Numbered from the stretch's first letter, positions 1 to 12,161 are shown. The stretch is 64,000 nucleotides of DNA from Lumnitzera littorea (GCA_024138015.1 JAMXBB010000003.1:74772190-74836189); one strand, 5' to 3'. The notes: generated by a model not told the origin, from the sequence alone. Numbers and translations are program-made.

Positions 1-247
1 AAACGTTTTCAAAAAATAAAGAAACCAAGCTTTCCTTAATTCTTACTGAGGATTTAAACTAAATAGGCATTAGGTTTGGTTGAAATCAAATTCAAGAAAA
101 TGGAAAACCAAAAAATTTAGGCTTGACATGCCAAGAATAGAAATACCTTTTCGTTTTCAGTCAACATAGTTGCAACATCTTGATTTCATGAATTTTATAG
201 GTGATACTTAGGTTTATTCAAACTTTAATTATGTGAATAATGCAAAA
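1..247. other. AT-rich leader of the window, no gene recognised
   Basis: No open frame or known motif stands out. Because recognisable LINE coding sequence starts at about 248, this is probably the decayed upstream part (between endonuclease and RT) of the same LINE. That is inference only. Confidence 0.3.
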
Positions 248-351
248 AATGTTTGTAGAGGCCTTGAAAAAATGGAATAAAGAGGTGTTTGGTTTTATCC
301 CCCATAGGAATAGGGTTGTTATTAAGAAATTAAAAGAAGTGTGAGACATTT
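248..351 (+). pseudogene. LINE ORF2 fragment, upstream of RT (left piece)
   Basis: One frame reads FVEALKKWNKEVFGFIPHRN, the pattern that precedes the reverse transcriptase in plant L1-type LINEs (ALKKWNKEVFG). The frame stops where the solo LTR begins at 352. The matching continuation resumes at 3375 with LN-VLKQEESLWIEKPR-type sequence (the dash is a stop), also typical of this inter-domain region. So this is the left piece of one LINE copy split by the LTR insertion, not an independent gene. Confidence 0.65.
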
Positions 352-3300
352 TGTAAGCCTCACAACCAATCACTCAAGGTTTCGATCGGCTGAAAGATCC
401 AATCAAGCCTAAATTATAAACTGTTGAGAAAAATATTAGTAAAAATAACTTCGTAAACGTGAATTTAAGAAAATAAGTAATAAAATAGGAGACTATAAAA
501 TTTTCAAATTTTAAGCATAATAATTGTTAATTACTGAAAAGGAAAAAAGTGTAATTTAATAACTAATAAATTACTAAAGATAGATTATATGTATACTAAA
601 AATTTTAGGATGACCAAAATAATAATTAGGAATGTTCACATATACCCCACATGTATTTACGTGTAGATAAAAATACGCGAAATTACCTAAATTTGCTAAA
701 AACTTAGTAAATAATTAAAGAAAATTATAAATTAATTGTGGAAAAATCAGAAGAGTGTAGAATGATGCAAAGTTGGTCGTGGCAAGTCAGAATCTGAAAA
801 AGAAAAATCAACCAATTAAATTAAAACAACATAAAAGCCAAAAATTTAGGAATAAGGCAATTGTCTTATCCAAATTAATGCACAATAAATCCCCTAAAGC
901 CCTATAAATAGCAAGAAAAATCCAAGAACTCATTTGGACAGTTAGAAATCAGAGAAAATTAGGGAGAGACAAAAATTGAGAGAAAAATTTGGTTTAGAAA
1001 AAAATTAAAAAAAAACTGTGTAATCAGGGCTCTCAAAGGGAACCCACACCAGACGAGCAGCTGGGAGTGGGCGGCCACCACCACCACACAATGGTGGCAG
1101 CGCCCAGGCCGGTTGACAAGGCCACGGCGGCCGGAGCCACCTAGATCAGTGAGTCCGATTTTTAGCCCAATTCTTGTGTAATTTTGTAAAAATAGTAAAT
1201 ATTATTAGAAAATTATGAATTTTGTTATTCTAAGATATTTTTGCATGTCGTTTGTAGGAAAAATATTATTTTGATGAAAACATGCCCCGTAATATATGAT
1301 CCTTAAGAAATCGTACAAAATCGAACACATTTCGGTTTAGAAATAAATGACCTTAGGAGTGTAGTTCCGAGCCCAAAATTTTTGTGTAGATTACTTAGAC
1401 GATATAGAACAGTGCTATGAAGCCCGTTTTTAAAAATTAATTTTTGAAATTTTTAGATAATTTTTAGGCCTTAAAATGAGGCATAAAATGGGTAATTTAG
1501 GGTTAATTAAGTAATTAAATTATTAATTACTGACTTAGTGAATAAGTAGATGTTTTAGGATGTTAAAATCTAATGGAGTATGATACTTGTAGCAATTAGA
1601 GTGTTAGATGTAATTATTAGGTTAATTATGTAGTAAATAAGTAATATGGAAAAGAAATACATTTTAAGTTAATTTTGTAAATTAAGGTAATTAGGCATAA
1701 TATCTAATTTAGGATGAATTTAGACATTTTGAAATGATAATTGATGTTTAGGGATGGTAATTAAAATGATAGAAATATTGGCAATGCATTATGTACATAA
1801 TAGGCAATAATGCATAATATGAAATTTTTGGAAATATACTAAATAGAAAATATTAGAATAAAAATTGCTATTATGATAATAATAAAAATATACAATAAAT
1901 CTTATAGGAAACTTGAATTTATGTAATTATATGAAAAATGTAAAAATTTCTCACATTAGGAGTAAATTCGGTACACAAATAAGGATTTAAGTGTACCGGG
2001 TGGAATAAAATACTAATTAGAGGTAATGATGGTATTTAGGAGATCGGGACGTAATGTGATTAATTTCACATTATGAGTTGAAACGAATTTCTAGGATTCG
2101 AGTATAAAACCATACTTAAAAATCGAACTAAAACCTAATTTAGAAATCGATGCGGAACCCGAACTCGAACCTAATCCTAAACCTAGAATAATTGTAAAAG
2201 ACTTAAGACCTAGATAATTAGGGATCTTAAACCTTAAATAAAACATAACAATAAGCGTTATAAGATAAAACGAACCTATAATAGTTATATGAAAAACTGA
2301 AACCACGTTTGTGTTATAGGGATGATTGGTGATGGCCTGAGCAAATCGGACCTTAAGTGAGTAAGCGAGGAGTCGAGGTAAGTTAGGATTAATACGATGC
2401 GGTATTTTGGAGGCTTAAGATTATGCTTGGTTATGCTTGTTAGATAGTTGAATGTGTGCATGTACTTGATTATGGGTGATGCTATGATTCTGTTTGTTGT
2501 TCTGGCATATATTGTATGATTTGTATGTAATGATTGATCACCCTAAACTAGATTTAATCAAATATACGACCAGTAATCATAATCGGACATGCATGGCAAC
2601 CCGTTAGGGGAACTTAGGACTCTCCGGCCAAATACCGACCCCTTCGAAAGGGATAGCGCAGGATTGCAAAATGGTCCCTTCTTCATCCTTAGTCGAACTA
2701 AGTGACAAGAGAGGAGGTCGCGGCGAGGGTGAAGACAATGGTTTGAAGGTAGTTGCGAGAGGAGCAAGGTCTCCATTACACAAGCCTAGGTTTGGTCATG
2801 AGCTATTGCATTAACGGCAACTCCTCAACCCGGATTAAAGAGGGTGAAATTTCTCTAATCTCACGACGGGCCGGACAACGTCGTACGATGGCATTTGCTT
2901 GCACATGCATTGCACCTAATAAGTGATTGAAAACCTTGTTGTGTATATGGTATAGTTTTAAGTCCTCCATCCTAACTTACTGAGCTGTGGTTGCTCACAT
3001 CCCTATAGACGTCGTGCAGGTGCTGGTTAAGAAGCGGCAAACAACTACTCTGAAGCTAGCAACTGCTGGATCCTAGGGAGTGAGAAAAAATATTTGAAGA
3101 ACAAACATATATTCTTAAGGTCTAAGTTTTTATCTTAGAATTATTTTACTCATTTTTGAATGATGTAATAACTGAATTATAGTATATATATATAGATTTT
3201 CTCACTTTCTTAGGTAAATGCTTTATCTAAATTACAAACTGTTTACTTCAAAGCGGGTTAGTCGTGGACGCCTTGTGTAGATCAAGTCTAAGATAGCGAT

Positions 3301-3374
3301 TGTAAGGCCAACTTCTATATTAGGATGGTTTACATGGCGGGGCTGTTACGATTCTACTGCTTCGGGGCATGACA
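352..3374 (+). mobile_element. Solo LTR 1 of a long-LTR Ty3/gypsy-type family
   Basis: The 3,023-bp block begins TGTAAGCCTC and ends GGGGCATGACA, so it has the TG...CA ends of an LTR. It is flanked by a perfect 5-bp target duplication, CATTT (347-351 and 3375-3379). It aligns along its length with the block at 8476-11582. No coding interior or second LTR is attached, so it is a solo LTR left by LTR-LTR recombination. A TATA box at 903 gives the + orientation. LTRs of about 3 kb are known in the Tekay/Del chromovirus lineage; assignment to that lineage is inference, since no pol is attached. It contains a GC-rich island near 1045-1145 and a conserved block at about 2565-2820. Confidence 0.9.
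903..910 (+). promoter_or_regulatory. LTR TATA box (solo LTR 1)
   Basis: TATAAATA in the context CCCTATAAATAGCAAG, conserved at the same place in solo LTR 2. It marks the likely U3/R boundary of the LTR, with a start site expected about 30 bp downstream. Confidence 0.6.
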
Positions 3375-4001
3375 CATTTTATTCTCAACACCCTTACAAG
3401 CTCTAATAGATAAGGAACGTAAGCCATAAGAGGAGCTCAATTAGGTTCTAAAACAAGAAGAAAGTCTATGGATTGAAAAACCTAGATTAGACTAGGTTTT
3501 AAATGGGGTGAGGAATATACGATTTTTTCCATGCTACTATCATGACTAGAAGGCCGTAATAGTGAGTTTGTGGTCTTTTTTATTCTATTTGGAACTGGGT
3601 TGATTATAATGTGAAAATTGAAAAACTTTTTAACTAGTTCTTTCAAAATTTATATTCATTAGAGAGGTTATTTATATGGAGAAATGACTATGAGTTAGAA
3701 AATGGGTAAAGAAAATTGACAGAGGAGGAAAGAAATGGCTTAGATCAACTTGGACTAAGGAAGAAATAAAGAATGCTCAATAGTGTATAGGAAACATCAA
3801 AACACCTAGAATTGATGGTTTGCACGAGGAATTATATAAAAAATATTGGAGCATAGTGGGAAATACAATAAGTGATGTCATAAGTAACATCCTTAAAGAG
3901 AAACATATGCCTCTAGAAATTAATTAAACACTACTAGTCCTTATCCCAAAAGTGTTGGGGGTAGAGTAAAATATTTCCTACCCATTAGTCTTTATACTAC
4001 A

Positions 4002-4187
4002 ATGTACAAGATTGAAAGCAAATGCTTATTTAACAAATCAAGACCATTTCTTAAACATTTGGTCAACCTAGAACAGTTAAGTTTCATCCCTAGGAGAGCA
4101 GCTAAAGATAATATCATCATCCTTCAAGAAGTATTACATTCCTTTGAGAAGATAAGAGGAAAAAATAGTTGGATGGTTGTAAAATAA
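4002..4187 (+). pseudogene. LINE reverse transcriptase, fingers/palm fragment
   Basis: The 61-residue open stretch contains the conserved plant LINE RT pattern: YKIxSKxLxNxxRPxLxxLV, then a FIPRR-type segment (usually FVPGR), then DNIIILQEVLHS. Just beyond its stop the frame reads DLEKAYDRVEW, which carries the first catalytic aspartate of the RT palm. An upstream frame reads TPRIDGLHEELYKKYW, matching the PGPDGF region. A stop (TAA) interrupts just before the DLEKAYDRVEW segment, so it is a relic. Confidence 0.7.
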
Positions 4188-4485
4188 GATCTAGAAAAGG
4201 CTTATGATAGAGTGGAATGGGATTTCATTCACAGTACTTTAAAAAAATTTTAGTTTTCCCAAATCATGGGTGAAGTTGATTGGCTCATGTCTTGCCTCGA
4301 TGTAATTTTGAATTGTACTTAGTGGGGTGATGATGGATTCATTCTACACCCATAGAGGAATTCGATAGGGAACCCCCCTTTCTCCATACTTATTTATCCT
4401 CTCTATGGAAATTTTGAGTTAAATAATTCATGTGATGGTACAGGAAGGAAAGTGGTAGCCTTAGAAGATTAAGGGAATAGATATA

Positions 4486-4689
4486 TTGCTATCACATTTG
4501 TTCTTTGCAGATGACCTTCTTCTTATGAGAGAAGCGACAAAGGACAATGCAATTCTAATCCATAAAGTGATGGAAGGTTTCAGACATGTATTAGGACAAA
4601 AAGTTAACTATGAACAATCATGTATTCTTTTCTCCAAAAACATTAGTACTGAGTTGAAAGCTAGTATTTATAATGTTTTCAAGGTATGA
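4486..4689 (+). pseudogene. LINE reverse transcriptase, FADD catalytic segment
   Basis: The 67-residue stretch has SHLFFADDLLLM, the catalytic F/YxDD box of non-LTR RTs, followed by GQKVNYEQSCILFSKN, the usual segment after it (GQKINxxKSxxFFSKN). The next frame continues SKYLGILV (usually YLGxPL). The catalytic aspartates are intact, but flanking stops and frame breaks make it non-functional. Confidence 0.7.
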
Positions 4690-6066
4690 CAAAACATAGA
4701 GATAAGCAAGTATCTAGGTATTCTAGTTAAAGAGGGTAGAAAACTAAGTAATATAGATATAAGATTCATTTTAGAGAAGATGAGGAGAAAATTAGCAAGC
4801 TAGAAAGTAAATCTCCTGAGCATGGCAGGGAAGAAATTATTGGCAATTATGTGATTGAAAGCATTGTTAACTATTGCTCATAAGTTCTCCCTATGAATAA
4901 GAACTTTGCAAAGAAAGAAGAAGTGATTCATAGAGATTTTACATGGTGTTCTACACTTGATGTAAGGAAGATCCTTTAGATTAGCCAAGAGAAGTTGAAA
5001 AAATGAAGAATGGTGATTTAGGGCTTATAGATATTAAAAGAAGAAATGAAGTGAACTTTGTGAACCTAGCATGGAAACAAAAAAGGAAAGAGGTCCTTTA
5101 GACAAAATTGGTACAATAAAAGTATAAACAAAGCCAATGGCAACAATAGAAAAAATCTACTTCTCAGTTTCATAGGGAAGTTTACAGCGTTGTAGATTGG
5201 GTTAAGGATAAAGCACATGTGATCCAGAAGAATGGAAGAAGTATGAAGTTTTGAATCGATAGATGGAAGGATGGTGGAAAACTATGTGAATGGTTATATG
5301 GCCCCTTACATAGGTTTGACCTACATCTAAAGACCTCTCGGATATGGGACAATGTCTCTAACTAAAAGGAAGATGTGATAGGATACCCCCTCGATGAGAA
5401 TATTAAGCCGAAACTAAGATACCCTATGCTTTAGGAAGATAGTGAGGAAAATGATCTATAGCGTTAGCCATATTCAATGGATGGAGAAATCTCCACTAAA
5501 TCAATGTATTCTAGCCTTATGACTAAAGAGGAGCAACAAACAAGGGAGGAAGACTAGGAGTAGATTTGGAAACTACCGGTAACACCTAATAATCAATTGT
5601 TGGTGTAGCAAATCTTAATGATTGGATTAGCGACATGGGAGAATTTGCAAAAGAGAGGAATCCATGTTAATGGGAGATACACCTTTTATCATCACAAAGA
5701 AAAGTCAACTTAATACATCTTCTTAAATTATACTTAGAATAGAGAACTATGGTACAGGCTAGGAATCACTTTAAGGTTAGATGAATACTCTTTTAAAGAT
5801 TTAAGGAGATAGATACAAAGTAAATGCAAGGGGGGAAAGTGAGTTCAAGAGAAACTAGGCTACCCGAAATTATAAGAATCATTTTTGCTTTAAGAGAAAT
5901 TTGGACAAATAGAAACAGACGTATTTTTTTGCTAGATCATGTTATAGAAGATTAAGTAGAGAGAATAACAAAAGGTGCAAATGAGTGGTAGGCTATAAAT
6001 AGGGAGGAAAAGCTCCATCTAGGAAATTCCCAAGTAATTCAAAAGGGTTTGTATATCAAAGAAGGA

Positions 6067-6475
6067 TGGATAAAGATAAATTGTGAAGGCGTAGTCACGA
6101 ACTTGGGAAATAGAGTAGGAATTAGGGCACTTGCTAAAGACCATAATGGAATTGTCTTATGGGGCTTTCATACGTAATATAACAACTTGACCCCCTTAGA
6201 AGCAAAACTATGTGCTATAAAGCACAGAGATAGCAAATAAAAGGGATATATGAAAGCGGCTTATGAAGTAGATTTACATAAGGCAATTGATTAGATCAAA
6301 GAGAACAACATCACCATAAATAGGTGTCATCATCTCTTGTGGGACTATAAACTTGTCATTAATAATTTATCTAATTTCTTGATTTTATCAGGTAAATTAG
6401 GGAAGGAAAGAAGCCACAAATTGTTTAACCAACAAGGGACTTCACAATTGCCTCCCTTATTCTTAATCTCTTTAC
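6067..6475 (+). pseudogene. LINE C-terminal RNase H-like domain remnant
   Basis: The frame starts WIKINCEG, matching the WIKVNxDGA start of the RNase H-type domain (RVT_3) in many plant LINEs. It continues GIRALAKDHNGIVLWG and LEAKLCAIKH, matching the RDxxG and AExxAI positions. The aspartate of the usual NCDG is a glutamate here. The last 60 bases resemble the ANxLAxxG end. In-frame stops are present. Confidence 0.55.
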
Positions 6476-7761
6476 AATGCACAAAACATACATAATATAC
6501 TAAAGTTCATAAGCTAACCTATGTAAATTAAAGTTTACTTGGGGTCATTTAATCAAAGATTCCTAAACTTAAAATCAGGTTTAACATCTCGCCAATCAAG
6601 AAAAGGTCATAAAAATTTTAACTCACTTAGCTAAAATATATTCAACTCTCTCTTTAATCTAGCTAAGCATCATAATTCATAGTAAACACATATTACATCC
6701 ACTCATCTTCTGATAACTTCCTCGATATGTATTTTCATTTCATCTAATTAATTCATTCATGCACAATTACTTTAATTAGAGTCCATGAGTAGCAGAATTC
6801 AAACCTCAATCTTCTAACGAACCAAGGCATTCATATCAACTTATCCTTAAGCAATGGGAAAGAACCTTACTCTTCTGAGAAACCAAGACCGATCCTTACC
6901 AACATAACTACTTCACTTATCACTTTTTCTTTTTTTTCATTTTAGCCTCTAACCAATTTGTGACTTTTCAGGTAATTTTCAAAAGACAAATTTCTTTTTC
7001 TTTTTTATTTACTAAGGATTATAGAACTCTAAAAGCATTCAAGAGAAAAATATACATTAAAGTAAATTCAAAAATAGTCATAACTAGCTCTCAAACTAGT
7101 GATATTGCTCTAATTCTAAATCCTAAAATCTTAAGCTAAATAACCCGTAACTCTACTCCGTAGAGATTTCACTAATCAACTATAGCATTAGGTAAATCAA
7201 TCATCAAAGATTAAGTGTCAATTCTTTTCATCTAGAAGTTGTAAATTTCTCAAATAGTTTGAAGTTAACCAAAATAATTGGGTTGAATGTAGAAAATTTG
7301 GTCTCTTAAGTAAGTAATAACTTTCATACCCCATTCCCTACATTAAACCCACACATTGTTCTCATTATACGAAACTAAGTAACTCAATAAGAAATATCTC
7401 AATAAAAATATTCATGGGGAAAACGATATAAAAGTAGGAAGGAGATCTAATACTTCCTCAAAATCCTATATATACATATCAACCAAAAAGTCTGGAATCA
7501 TCATGTCCGGAATCATCATGTCCAATTGCAACCTCTATTACAAGCTTCAAATTTCAAAACCGCTACCATGCAAATGAACTAACTAGTCACAAAACAAAGA
7601 AAATAGAATAAAAGAAAACCAGATAAAAGTAAAATAAAAAACTAGAAAATAGTCCAGAAACTTAAGCAAAATACATTAAATGACCAAGTATAGAAAATTT
7701 TCAAATAGGAGAAGCTAATCATCTAGCATCGGAAGAGCCTCAATCATCTTCCTTTGAAGCA
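6476..7761 (-). other. Athila-like element, 3' UTR-type sequence (copy alpha)
   Basis: This non-coding stretch is repeated at 27118-28312 with clear but diverged similarity. On the minus strand around 7350 it reads GAACAATGTGTGGGTTTAATGTAGGG-like sequence, related to the segment 'GAGGACAATGT...AAGTGTGGGG' found after the second ORF of many plant Athila elements. It lies directly downstream of the plant transposon protein ORF remnant at 7762-8475. No 3' LTR follows; LINE sequence begins below 6476, so the element end is missing. Confidence 0.55.
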
Positions 7762-8475
7762 TCATCCATGTATCTCATCATTGTCATCCTCTTTTTCTTC
7801 CCCATCATCCTCATCATCAACCTCTTCACTATTTTTTTCCTCCTCCTCCACTTCTTCCTCTTCTTGGTTCTCTTTAACCTCTTCTGCATCTTCTTCATTC
7901 TCATCCTCATCCTCAGTAGAAGAAGGAGGAGACAAAAAGACATCTGGCATCTTAAGTTCATTTATCTGAATGACATTACTTGCAAACTCGGTTAGCTTAT
8001 TCTGTTTAATAATGTTGTCATCCATTTCCTACTTTATCTTGTCTTGCCTAGTCATCATTTACTAAAACATATCTTTGATCCTATCCAACTGAAAGCTTCC
8101 TCCTTGGCTAGTACTAGTAGAAGCCATTCGCTCCTCATCATCAACATACATCCACATATGTCTAAAAGTGTCCCATCACAAAGGCATCACTTCTCCCACC
8201 AAAGTCAATGGTAGCATTTGTTAATACATAAGTCCCATACCCTATGTTAAAACTATGATATATGAGCCACAACAGATCTTACCATGCACTCTAATTCTTA
8301 TAGCTTGCCTTTCTAAATGCTCAACTAATAACACTACAACATTCATAGGATACTAGGTAATCATGCTATATAAATAAAGTAGCTCAAAAGTTCCTACTAC
8401 TCTAGTGCTCTTACCGATAGTATGTGAAATTAGCCAATGAACTACTCTATACTTGAGACAATGCATGGTTGAAGC
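7762..8475 (-). pseudogene. Athila-type plant transposon protein ORF, C-terminal piece
   Basis: Read from 8475 down, one frame gives VVHWLISHTIGKS, then VVGTFELLYLYSMI, YPMNVVVLLVEHLERQA and GSYIIVL...MGLM. These match the conserved domain of the second ORF of plant Athila elements (putative plant transposon protein). It ends in an open 87-residue stretch (8025-7762) that is strongly acidic (runs of E and D after PPSSTEDEDE), also typical of the C-terminus of this protein. Several stops interrupt it. Its N-terminal piece lies at 11588-12161 on the far side of solo LTR 2. The function of the protein is unknown. The + strand open frames here are low-complexity shadows. Confidence 0.65.
8471..8475 (+). 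repeat. Target duplication of solo LTR 2 (left copy)
   Basis: GAAGC, repeated exactly at 11583-11587. The two copies flank the TG...CA block exactly. Confidence 0.9.
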
Positions 8476-9067
8476 TGTAAGCCCCAAAGTTCAGCCAAGT
8501 AACCGTAGGATTGAACTTAGAACCCAAGGTTTAGGGCGATCGGTTAAAAGATCCGATCAAACCCAAATTATAAATTATTGAGAAGAATATTAGTAAAAAT
8601 GACCCCATAAACTTAAATTTAAGAAAATAAGTACTAAAATAGGAGACTATAAAATTTTCAAATTTTAAGCATAATAACTGCTAATTACTAAAAAGGTAAA
8701 AAGTGTAATATAATAACTAATAAATTATTAAAGATAGATTATATGTATATTAAAAATTTTAGAATGACCAAAATAATATTTAGGAATGTTCACGTATACC
8801 CCACATGTATTTACGTGTAGATAAAAATACGCGTAATTACTAAAATTGGCCGAAAACTAAGCAAATAATTAAAGAAAATTATAAAATAATTGAGGAAAAA
8901 TCAGAAAAAAATCAGAAGGGTGTGGAATGATGTAAACTTGGTCGTGGCATGTCAGGATAAGGAAAATAAAAATTAACCAATAAGAATTAAGCAACACAAA
9001 AGCCAAAATGTAAGGGATAAAGTAATTGTCTTATCTAATTTAATGCACAATAATTACACTAAAGCCC

Positions 9068-9075
9068 TATAAATA
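9068..9075 (+). promoter_or_regulatory. LTR TATA box (solo LTR 2)
   Basis: TATAAATA in CCCTATAAATAGCAAG, identical to the box in solo LTR 1 and in the same relative position, about 590 bp from the LTR start. Confidence 0.6.
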
Positions 9076-9237
9076 GCAAGAAAAATCCAGGAACTCATTT
9101 GGACAGTTGGGAATCAGAGAAAATTAGGGAGAGTCGAAAATTGAGAGAAAAATTCGGTTTGGAAAAAAATTAGAAAAATCTGTGCAATTAGGGCTTCTAA
9201 AGGGAACCCCCACCAGACGAGCAGCTGGAAGCGGACG

Positions 9238-9262
9238 GCCACCACCACCACACGGTGGTGGC
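9238..9262 (+). other. GC-rich hairpin in the LTR transcript leader
   Basis: GCCACCACC and GGTGGTGGC form a perfect 9-bp inverted repeat around a 7-base spacer, about 140 bp past the expected start site. The same place in solo LTR 1 has a weaker version (GCCACC/GGTGGC). It sits in a GC-rich island of about 110 bp inside an otherwise AT-rich LTR. Its role is unknown. Confidence 0.5.
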
Positions 9263-11587
9263 AGCGCCCAGGCCGGCCGACAAGGCCACGGCGGCCCGCG
9301 GTGGCCGGAGCCACCCAAATCGGTGAGTCCGATTTCCAGCCCGATTTTGTGAAAATTTGTAAAAATAGTAATTATAATTAGAAAATTATGAATTTTGTTA
9401 TTCTGAGATATTTTTGTATGTCGTTTGTAGGAAAAATATTATTTTGATGAAATTATGTTTCGTAATATATAGCCCCTAAGAAATCATGCAAAACCGAGCA
9501 CATTTCGATTTAGAAATAAATGACCTTAGGAGTGTAGTTTCAAGCCCAAAATTTTTGTGTAGATTACTCAGATGATATAGAACAGTGCTATGAAGCCCTT
9601 TTTCAAAAATTAATTTTTGAAATTTTTAGATAATTTTTAGGTCCTAAAATGAGGCATAAAATGGGTAATTTAGGATTAATTAAGTAATTAAATTATTAAT
9701 TTCTGACTTAGTGAATAAGTAGATGTTTTAGGGTGTTAAGATCTGATGGATTATGATACTTATAGCATTTAGGGTGTTAGATGTAATTATTAGGTTAATT
9801 ATGTAATAAATGAGTAATAGGAAAAAAATAGTTAATTTTGTAAATTAGGGAAATTTGGAGTAAAATCTGATTTAGGATGGATTTAGACATTTTGAAATAA
9901 TAATTGGTATTTAGAGATGGTAATTAAGGTAATAGAAATATTAGAAATGCATTATGTGCATAATATGCAATAATGCATAATGTGTAATTATTGAAAATAT
10001 AATAAATAGAAAATATTATAATAAAAATTGATATTTTGAGAATAATAAAAATGCACAATAAATCTGATAGGAAACTTGAATTTATGGAATTATATGAAAA
10101 GTGTAAAAATTTGTCACATTAGGAGTGAATTCGGTACACTAATATGGATTTAAGTGTACCGAGTAAAATAAACACTGACAAAGGGTAATGATGGTATTTA
10201 GGTTATCGGGAAATAATGTGATTAATTTCACATTATGGGTTGAAACTAATTTCTAGGGTTGGAATATAAAACGCTACTTAAAAATCGAACTAAAAACCTG
10301 GTTTAGAAATCGATGCGAAAAACGAACCCGAACCTGAACCTAACCCCAAACCTAGAATAATTGTAAAAGACTTAATACCTAGATAATTGGGCATATTAAA
10401 CCTTAAACAAAACCTAACAAGAAGTATTATAGGATAAAACGAACCTATAACAATCATATGAAAAGCTGAAACCACGTTCGTGTTATAAGGATAACCGGCG
10501 ATGGCCTGAGCAAATCGGACCTCGAGTGAGCGAGCGAGGAGTCGAGGTAAGTTGGGATTAATACGATGCTGTATTTTGGAGGCTTAAGATTATGCTTGGT
10601 TGTGCTTGTTAGATAGTTGAATGCGTGCATGTGCTACGATTCTGTTTGCTGCTACGATTCTGTTTGCTGCTTTAGCACATATTGTATGAATTGTATGTAA
10701 TGATTGATCACTCTAAATTGGACTTAATCAAATGTATGACCAGTAATCATAATCGAACATGCATGGCAACCCGTTAGGGGATTTAGGACTCTCCAGCCAA
10801 ATACCGACCCCTTCGGAAGGGATAGCGCAGGATTGCAAAATGGTCCCTTCTTCATCCTCAATCGAACTAAGTGACAGGAGAGGAGGTCGCGGCGAAGATG
10901 AAGACAGTGGTTCGAAGGTAGTCGCGGGAGGAGCAAGGTCTCCATTACACAAGCCTGGGTTTGGTAGTGAGCTGTTGCATTAACGGTAACTCCTCAACCC
11001 GAATTAGAGCGGGCGCAATTTCTCTAATCTCACGACGGGCCGGACAACGTCATGCGATGGCATTTGCTTGCACATGCATTGCATTTAATAAGTGATTGAA
11101 AACCTTGTTGTGTGTATGGTATAGTTTTAAGTCCTCCGTCCCTACTTACTGAGCTGTGGTTGCTCACATCCCTATAGACATCGTGCAAGTGCTGGCTAAG
11201 AAGCGGCAACCAATTACTCTGAAGCTAGCAACTGCTGGATCCTGGGGAGTGAGGAAAAACATGTGAAGAATAAACACATATTTTAAGGGTTAAGTTTTTA
11301 TTTTAGAATTACTTTTCATTTTGAATAATGTAACAACTAGGAAATATATTACGGAGAAATATTGTAAACCTTAATTACAATAGCTGAATTATAGCATATA
11401 TATATTTCCTCACTTTCTTAGATAAATGATTTATTTAAATTACAAATTGTCTACTTCAAAGCGTGTTAGTTGTGGACGCCTTGTGTAGATCAGGTCTAGG
11501 ATAGCGGTTGTAAGGCCAACTTCTATCTTAGGGTGGTTTACATGGCGGGGCTGTTACGACTCTGCCGCTTCGGGGCGTGACAGAAGC

Positions 11588-12161
11588 CTTGCTTGATTTC
11601 AAAATATATGCAAAAGATCTATCAATTTAGCACCAAAACCGTGAAGTCATCACTCTACGAGGTAGCTGGTAAGGTAGCTCATAAAACTTAAGGGTCTTAA
11701 CATATTCTCATCATACAACCCGATATAAACCCCAAACTCGGCTAAAGAAATCCCATAAGTACGTCCATTGACCAAAAATTTCATCCTCTATTTTGCCCCA
11801 TATCTTTCTCTGTATGGCTTCTCTTAGTGGAATGAACACAGGATCTCAAGTGTAAGTTCCTACCAAATTTGAGCTTGAAGAGTCAATGATTTTTCCATGG
11901 ATACATAGCTAGCATATCATGGACTTAGTCTTCTAAATTCAATTGATGGATAAACCCCCAATCTAAGTATATTGTCTCTCTATACTTACAACTCTATAAC
12001 TACTATAGTCGCTTCATCATGGTTTCATCCTTGAACCTTAGCATAGGATGAACCGATAGCTTTATAGCTGCTAATGATTGAGGTAATGGTAGTTAAGAGG
12101 ATGATGTAGATGCAATGGTCTTGCCTTTTTTCTTAATTGGAAGTTTTGCTTTTGGTGCCAT
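11588..12161 (-). pseudogene. Athila-type plant transposon protein ORF, N-terminal piece
   Basis: A start at 12161 on the minus strand reads MAPKAKLPIKKKGKTIAS, the basic start (MAPK...) common in Athila second ORFs. Further down a frame reads LAEFGVYIGLYDEN, matching the LTLAEFGxxLGLY segment of this family. Several stops and frame changes lie between. It continues, after solo LTR 2, at 8475-7762. It is a relic. Confidence 0.55.

Larger units (their letters stand above)
3375..6475 (+). mobile_element. L1-type LINE, main (right) piece, decayed
   Basis: Read on the + strand with many stops and frame changes, this stretch gives LINE ORF2 in order: the pre-RT linker (3430-3580), RT fingers and palm (3740-4250), the FADD catalytic box (near 4507), a thumb/connection region and a C-terminal RNase H-like domain (about 6067-6475). 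It continues from the piece at 248-351 after removal of the solo LTR. The first base run CATTT is the target duplication of that LTR. No poly(A) tail is seen; the 3' end runs directly into Athila-like sequence at about 6476. It cannot encode a functional protein. Confidence 0.75.
8476..11582 (+). mobile_element. Solo LTR 2 of the long-LTR Ty3/gypsy-type family
   Basis: A 3,107-bp block beginning TGTAAGCCCC and ending GGGGCGTGACA (short inverted termini), flanked by a perfect GAAGC duplication. It is collinear with solo LTR 1 over nearly its whole length, with small indels. It is inserted in the minus-strand Athila transposon-protein ORF, whose halves (8475 downward and 11588-12161) join across it. 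It carries a TATA box at 9068, a GC-rich island at about 9205-9315 and the conserved block at about 10735-10985. Short open frames on both strands in that block are conserved between copies but have no recognised product. No primer-binding site or internal region is attached. Confidence 0.92.

Noticed and set aside
7740..8025. Overlapping open frames on both strands (serine-rich on +, lysine/methionine-rich and acidic on -)
   Set aside because: Low-complexity GAA/TCC-type repeats keep many frames open. Only the acidic minus-strand frame fits a known context (end of the Athila second ORF).
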